NCBI GenBank assembly: GCA_019671005.1
Contig: CM033726.1
Span: 744,001-808,000 of the forward strand
DNA length: 64,000 bases
From: Hibiscus mutabilis
Taxonomy: Eukaryota > Streptophyta > Magnoliopsida > Malvales > Malvaceae
Direction: 5' to 3'
In this document: positions 60,000-64,000 of the stretch, one piece after another
Position numbering within the stretch: the stretch's first letter is position 1
How the letters are laid out: every line of letters starts with the position of its first letter
Notes under the pieces: generated by a model
Seen by the model: the letters and a program-made list of their open reading frames with translations, nothing else
Told to the model about the DNA's origin: nothing
Databases searched by the model: none
Translations under genes and position numbers: made by a program

Positions 60000-60900
60000 C
60001 CCTGTTTGGTTTGTAGCCTTGGAAAAGCGAATTTTTTTGGACATCTCCGCTCTTCCTTGGCTGAATCTTCAGGCTCGTAAGTTCTTCCTATATAGAGCTT
60101 CGTCACCTTCCGATCTTGGAGCTACTGTGCTCTTTTCGACACGTAACCCTTCGCTCTCATTGTAGCTTTGGAAAAACGAATTCTTTTGGACATCTCCGTT
60201 CTTCCTTGGCTGAATCTTCAGGCTCGTAAGTTCTTCCTATATAGAGCTTCGTCACCTTCCGATCTTGGAGCTACAGGCTCTTTTCGACACAGAACCCTTC
60301 GCTCTCATTGTAGCTTTGGAAAAACGAATTCTTTTGGACATCTCCGTTCTTCCTTGGCTGAATTTTCGGGCATGTAAGTTCTTCCTATATAGAACTCTTG
60401 ACGTCTGAAGTCTCAGAGCTGCAGGTTCTTTTTCGACACGTAAACCCTTCACCCTAAGACAATGAAGCTCGGAGTCTTTCCTATATAAGATTCTTTGCTT
60501 TTGACACAACAAGTTTCCTATATAACCCTGTGTCATAGGTGAATTGCTTTGACTGGGAGTTCTTCCTATATAGAACTGCGAGTCCTCACCTTGGAGCCAT
60601 CGGGTTCCTCCTATATAGAACTTTTTGGCGCTCGGAATCTCAGAGCTACAGGTTCTTTTCGACATAGAACCCTTTACCCTATGACAATGAAGCTCGGAGT
60701 CTTTCCTATATAAGACTCTTTGCTTTTGACACAACAGGTTTCCTATAAAACCCTGTGTCATAGGTGAATTGCTTTGACTGTGAGTTCTTCCTATATAGAA
60801 CTATGAGTCTTCACCCTAGAGCCGTCGGTCCTTCCTATATAGAACTTTCAAACACAAGCCTTGGAGAGGTAGATTCTTCCTATATAGAAACTCTCTCTAG
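60000..60900 (-). repeat. tandem repeats in the 3' region of the Gypsy element
   Basis: Three copies of a unit of about 148 bp start near 60019, 60168 and 60316. They are followed by two copies of a unit of about 225 bp (ACAATGAAGCTCGGAGTCTT at about 60459 and 60684). Both unit types contain the imperfect palindrome GTTCTTCCTATATAGAAC, present in about a dozen full or partial copies in 0.8 kb. Confidence 0.85.
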
Positions 60901-61244
60901 AGCTTGAAAACATGTGTCTTTTGTATGTAAAACATTGTCTTCTCATTTGGGATTCACACCGTGATGGTCTTCGATGTCTTTTTGGATCTGCAGATACCTG
61001 TCTGAGATGAAAACAAAAATGCTATGACAAATGAATTGACATGCTCCTAATCCTAGTGATGTCTGACTATTCATGATGTATGAGATTCAATATCTAGGTG
61101 GGTTTGTTTTGGTCCTTTTTGACGTTCGCTTTCTCCTTTCTTACGGGCATTGATACCCTGCTTCACTGCCAAGTTCAACCATCTCGATCTTTCTCTTTTT
61201 CAATTCTGACTTGGAATTCTAGAGTGCCCTTTCGGGCTTTCACT

Positions 61245-62378
61245 TTAAAGATTTTTTTTAAGATAATATTTCTTGACGGCATCAGAATTTACGGGATTTT
61301 TCAGCTCGTCCCCGTCCATTTCTGTTAGGATCAGGGCTCCTCCTGAGAAGGCCTTTTTTATGACGCATGGTCCTTCCCAGTTGGGCATCCATTTTCCTCG
61401 AGAATCTTTCGGATAGGAGGATTCTTTTGAGTACAGATCCCCTTCTTTGAATTCTCTTGGGCGCACCTTTTTGTTGTAAGCCTGCACCATCCACTTTTGG
61501 TACATCTGACCATGACAAATGGCTTTTAGTCTTTTTTCGTCAATGAGATTTAGTTGGTCGAGTCTCGCCTGTACCCATTCAGCTTCTTCCGGTTTTACCG
61601 TTTAAGACCGGAGGGACGAAATCTCTACCTCAATTGGGAGTCTTTGCCCGGTACCATACACCAAGGAGTAAGGCGTTGCCCCGTTGATGTGCGGATGGAC
61701 GTTCTATAGGCGAAAAGGGCAAAAGGCAACTTCTCATGCCAATCCTTGTAGGTATCCGTAGTCTTCGCTATGATCTTCTTTTTATATTTTTGTTTGCCGC
61801 TTCCACTCGCTCCATTCATTTTAGGACGATAGACTGTGGAATTATGGTGTGTTATTTTGAATTGAGTGCACACGTCCTTTATCATTTTGTTGTTGATTGG
61901 AAGCATTGTCGGTGATGATCCTCTCTCGCAATCCGTATCGACAAATAATTTCCTTCAAACTGTAGTCCGGTGATATTGGCATAAGACGCTGCCTCTACCC
62001 ACTTAGTGAAGTAGTCTATGGCGACCAAAATGAAACGATGCCCATTGGAAGCTTTCGGATGGATCTCGCCCGATAACGCCCATGCCCCACGCTGCGTAAA
62101 GGCCGCAGAGAATTCATAGTGTGTAGAGGTGATGGGGTGCATGAATTTTGTCGGCGTAAATTTGGCATTTGTGGCATTTCTGGCGTAATCGATGCAATCT
62201 CCTCCATGGTCAACCGAAATAACCGTATCTCATAATTTTTCGGGCTATAGACAACCCGTTGGCGTGCGTTCCACGAGATCCCGTCATGTACTTCGGCTAA
62301 GATTTCCTTCGCCTTAGGGCATCCACACATCTCAAAGCAATGTTTGATCATGACTTTTCCTATATAGGATCTCCCCAT
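61245..62378 (-). pseudogene. integrase of the Gypsy element, degraded
   Basis: Minus strand, N- to C-terminal: zinc-binding region (about 62180-62378, starting GRSYIGKVMIKHCFEMCGC, ending near P-Q-M-P-N), catalytic core (61625-62142, with GHRFILVAIDYFTKWVEAAS, KITHHNSTVYRPKMNGA and KDWHEKLPFALFAYRTS) and C-terminal part (61245-61505, RPREFKEGDLYSKE, GKWMPNWEGPCVIKKAFSGG). The Asp of the catalytic triad in the AIDYFTKW block is visible. The Glu expected after PKMNGA (family VEAANK) is lost, the text reading SGSGKQK. Several frame changes make it inactive. Confidence 0.8.
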
Positions 62379-62529
62379 CTAGGACATATTTCGTTGCCAT
62401 TTTTTTCAGCGCTTTTCTGTCATTGTCGTTTGCCCCTTCGGATACTTTGAAGCTTGACATATTGCAGGATATCATAGTACCATGGATTTCCGTCAATCTC
62501 TTCCTGTACATTACAACAATGAGCGAGGC

Positions 62530-63420
62530 TTTTCAAACGTCTCGTATCTCAATGGGTTTCATTTCGCCTGGTGTTTGTTTTAAACATGGATGCCAAAGTT
62601 GCCAATGCATCCGCCATCCGATTTTCTTCTCGGGGTAGGTAATTGAAGGTGACCTTTTCGAACTCTTTTGACGAGCTCTTGGATTAATTTGTGATATTTG
62701 ACCAACTCGGGTCTCTCGGTTTCCCACCCCGCGCAATTGGTAAATGACTAGGGACGAATCTCCGAACACTCAAGTTCCTTAACCTTTCTTTCGATGGTGA
62801 GTTCAGTCCCATGATGCAAGCTTCGTATTCAGCTATATTGTTTGTGCAGAAGAATTCCAATCTCTTTGGTGAAAGGATAATATACGTCCTCGGGTGAGAT
62901 TAGTACGCCCTATCCCATGTCCGGGCGTTGGAGGCTCCATCAAGTAAAGTTTCCATGACTTATCATCCAAATCTCTTCTTCGGTTGTAATGCACATCAAG
63001 TCTTCGTCTAGGAAACTAAAGTTCAATGTCTCATAGTCATCCAAGCACGACTAGCTAGGAAGTCCGCTACGACACTCCCCTTTACGGCTTTTTGATTAAC
63101 ATATACGATGTCGAATTCGGATAAGAGCATCCGCCATCGAGCCATCCTTCCCGTTAGTCTTTGCCGCTCTCATTAGGAACTTTAATGGGTCTAGCTTGGA
63201 TATCAACGGTAGTATGGTACAACATGTCTTTGTCTCGAGCCGCTTGGTAGCCCAAACTAGAGCACAACACGCCTTCCTTTGACCGCGGGTACCGTGTTTC
63301 GCAATCGTTGAATTTCCGCTTAGGTAGTAGATGGCCTGCTCCTTTTTTTCCTTGACTCATCGTGTTGCCCCAAAGACACATCCCATTGAATTCTCGAAGA
63401 TCGTTTAGTGGTCGACTGTG
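62530..63420 (-). pseudogene. RNase H and reverse-transcriptase connection region, degraded
   Basis: Minus-strand fragments: AEYEACIMGL near 62800-62845, FGDSSLVIYQL (62735-62769), and in 63154-63381 text resembling the family stretch before RNase H (GKKG.., CETRYPRSKEGVLCSSLGY, DKDMLYHTT). Frames are interrupted repeatedly. The polymerase YxDD region was not located. Confidence 0.65.
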
Positions 63421-64000
63421 CTTTCGTGCGACTAAAATTGGAGCATTTGTCGTACTTTTTTTGTGCGAAAGGCTTTCTTGTCTTTAGAGTTATCACCCGC
63501 CATCATAAATGATCGTCTGGTTCTTATATTATTCTTATATGAACCCTTGTCATCTTCTTGGCTTGGCGTTGCCCCATTCAACCACGGGCTCCATTGCTTT
63601 GAATTTTTTCGCCTATCATATAGAGCCTTGATCTATTTCTAGTCACTGGGTGGGCCAAGATGCTTTCATCCTTGAGCTCTTCCTTGATCTTCTCGTAGCA
63701 TTTCGACGGAACTAACTCTCGGTCCCTATGCTTTAAATCTCATCATCATTCATTTTTAAAGTAAAGTAAAAGGTAATTTACTTGTGTATATTTCAAAAAA
63801 ATAATGATTGTTTGAAAAGATAATGATCATTTTGAAAATCACAACTTGGACATTTTGAAAACATTGTTTGGAACAAATGGTAAACATCATAACTTTGGGA
63901 GAAAATGTCAAACCTTTTTAAAACATGTTTGCCCCGAAATATCAAACACCATAGCGCCTTTGTTTCAAGTTGTCAGAGACCAACTCTAATGAAGCGCATA

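Larger units (their letters stand above)
58597..64000 (-). mobile_element. Ty3/Gypsy LTR retrotransposon (Tat/Ogre-like), 3' part, runs past the window
   Basis: Minus-strand element inside FyPP intron 1: 3' LTR (58597-59926), purine tract (about 59927-59942), a long non-coding 3' region with tandem repeats (60000-60900), then degraded integrase, RNase H and reverse-transcriptase connection regions toward 63450. Integrase C-terminal text (SGGALILTEMDG, KNPVNSDAVKKYY) and the repeat-rich interval between pol and LTR suit the Tat/Ogre lineage. The 5' LTR is outside the window. Sequence from 63450 to 64000 is not resolved. Confidence 0.85.

Noticed and set aside
60252..60761. 169-codon minus-strand frame with repeated YRKDSELHC-type text
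   Set aside because: The repetition comes from the retroelement's tandem DNA repeats. No protein family is recognised and the region is the non-coding 3' part of the element.

Overview
This is nuclear DNA from a flowering plant. Genes have many short GT-AG introns, the spacer is very AT-rich, CCCTAAA/TTTAGGG-type (Arabidopsis-type telomere) motifs recur, and plant LTR retrotransposons, a LINE and MITEs are present. The proteins look eudicot, possibly Malvaceae (cotton relatives), but that is recall-based and weak. A run of 100 Ns at 27731-27830 marks a scaffold gap, so this is a draft assembly. All gene models below are my own splice reconstructions, supported by exon phase and by family sequence.

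Layout. 695-944: last two exons of an AP-1 sigma adaptin (+). 5873-8923: intact HDA19-type histone deacetylase (+). 12144-14435: UDP-rhamnose/UDP-galactose-type transporter (-) in which one conserved internal exon cannot be found. 19186-24647: AKR2-like gene (-), frameshifted, cut off before its ankyrin repeats and split by a 2.9-kb solo LTR. 27831-31651: full-size ABCB transporter (-) with three inactivating lesions, running into the gap. 34164-34575: remnant of an alpha-galactosidase (-). 36965-39371: intact cytosolic pyruvate kinase (-). 42540-44703: decayed LINE (+). 46974-50709: complete LTR element (-) carrying gag and protease but no polymerase. 50764-52833: decayed plastid lipoyl synthase (-). 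53998-57075: intact plastid-targeted protein (-). 58021-58101: first exon of a PP6-type phosphatase (FyPP, +), whose first intron holds the 3' LTR and 3' part of a Ty3/Gypsy element that runs off the window (58597-64000).

The genes are unrelated housekeeping genes and do not form a pathway or cluster. The striking features are the number of broken genes (AKR2, ABCB, alpha-galactosidase, lipoyl synthase and probably the sugar-nucleotide transporter) beside intact ones, and a set of small inverted-repeat elements. One group has TIRs built on TTTGATACACA, 9-10 bp target duplications and cores of degenerate telomere-like repeat. It is the best candidate here for an undescribed element family. I saw no CRISPR array, operon or rRNA gene, and no convincing tRNA gene.
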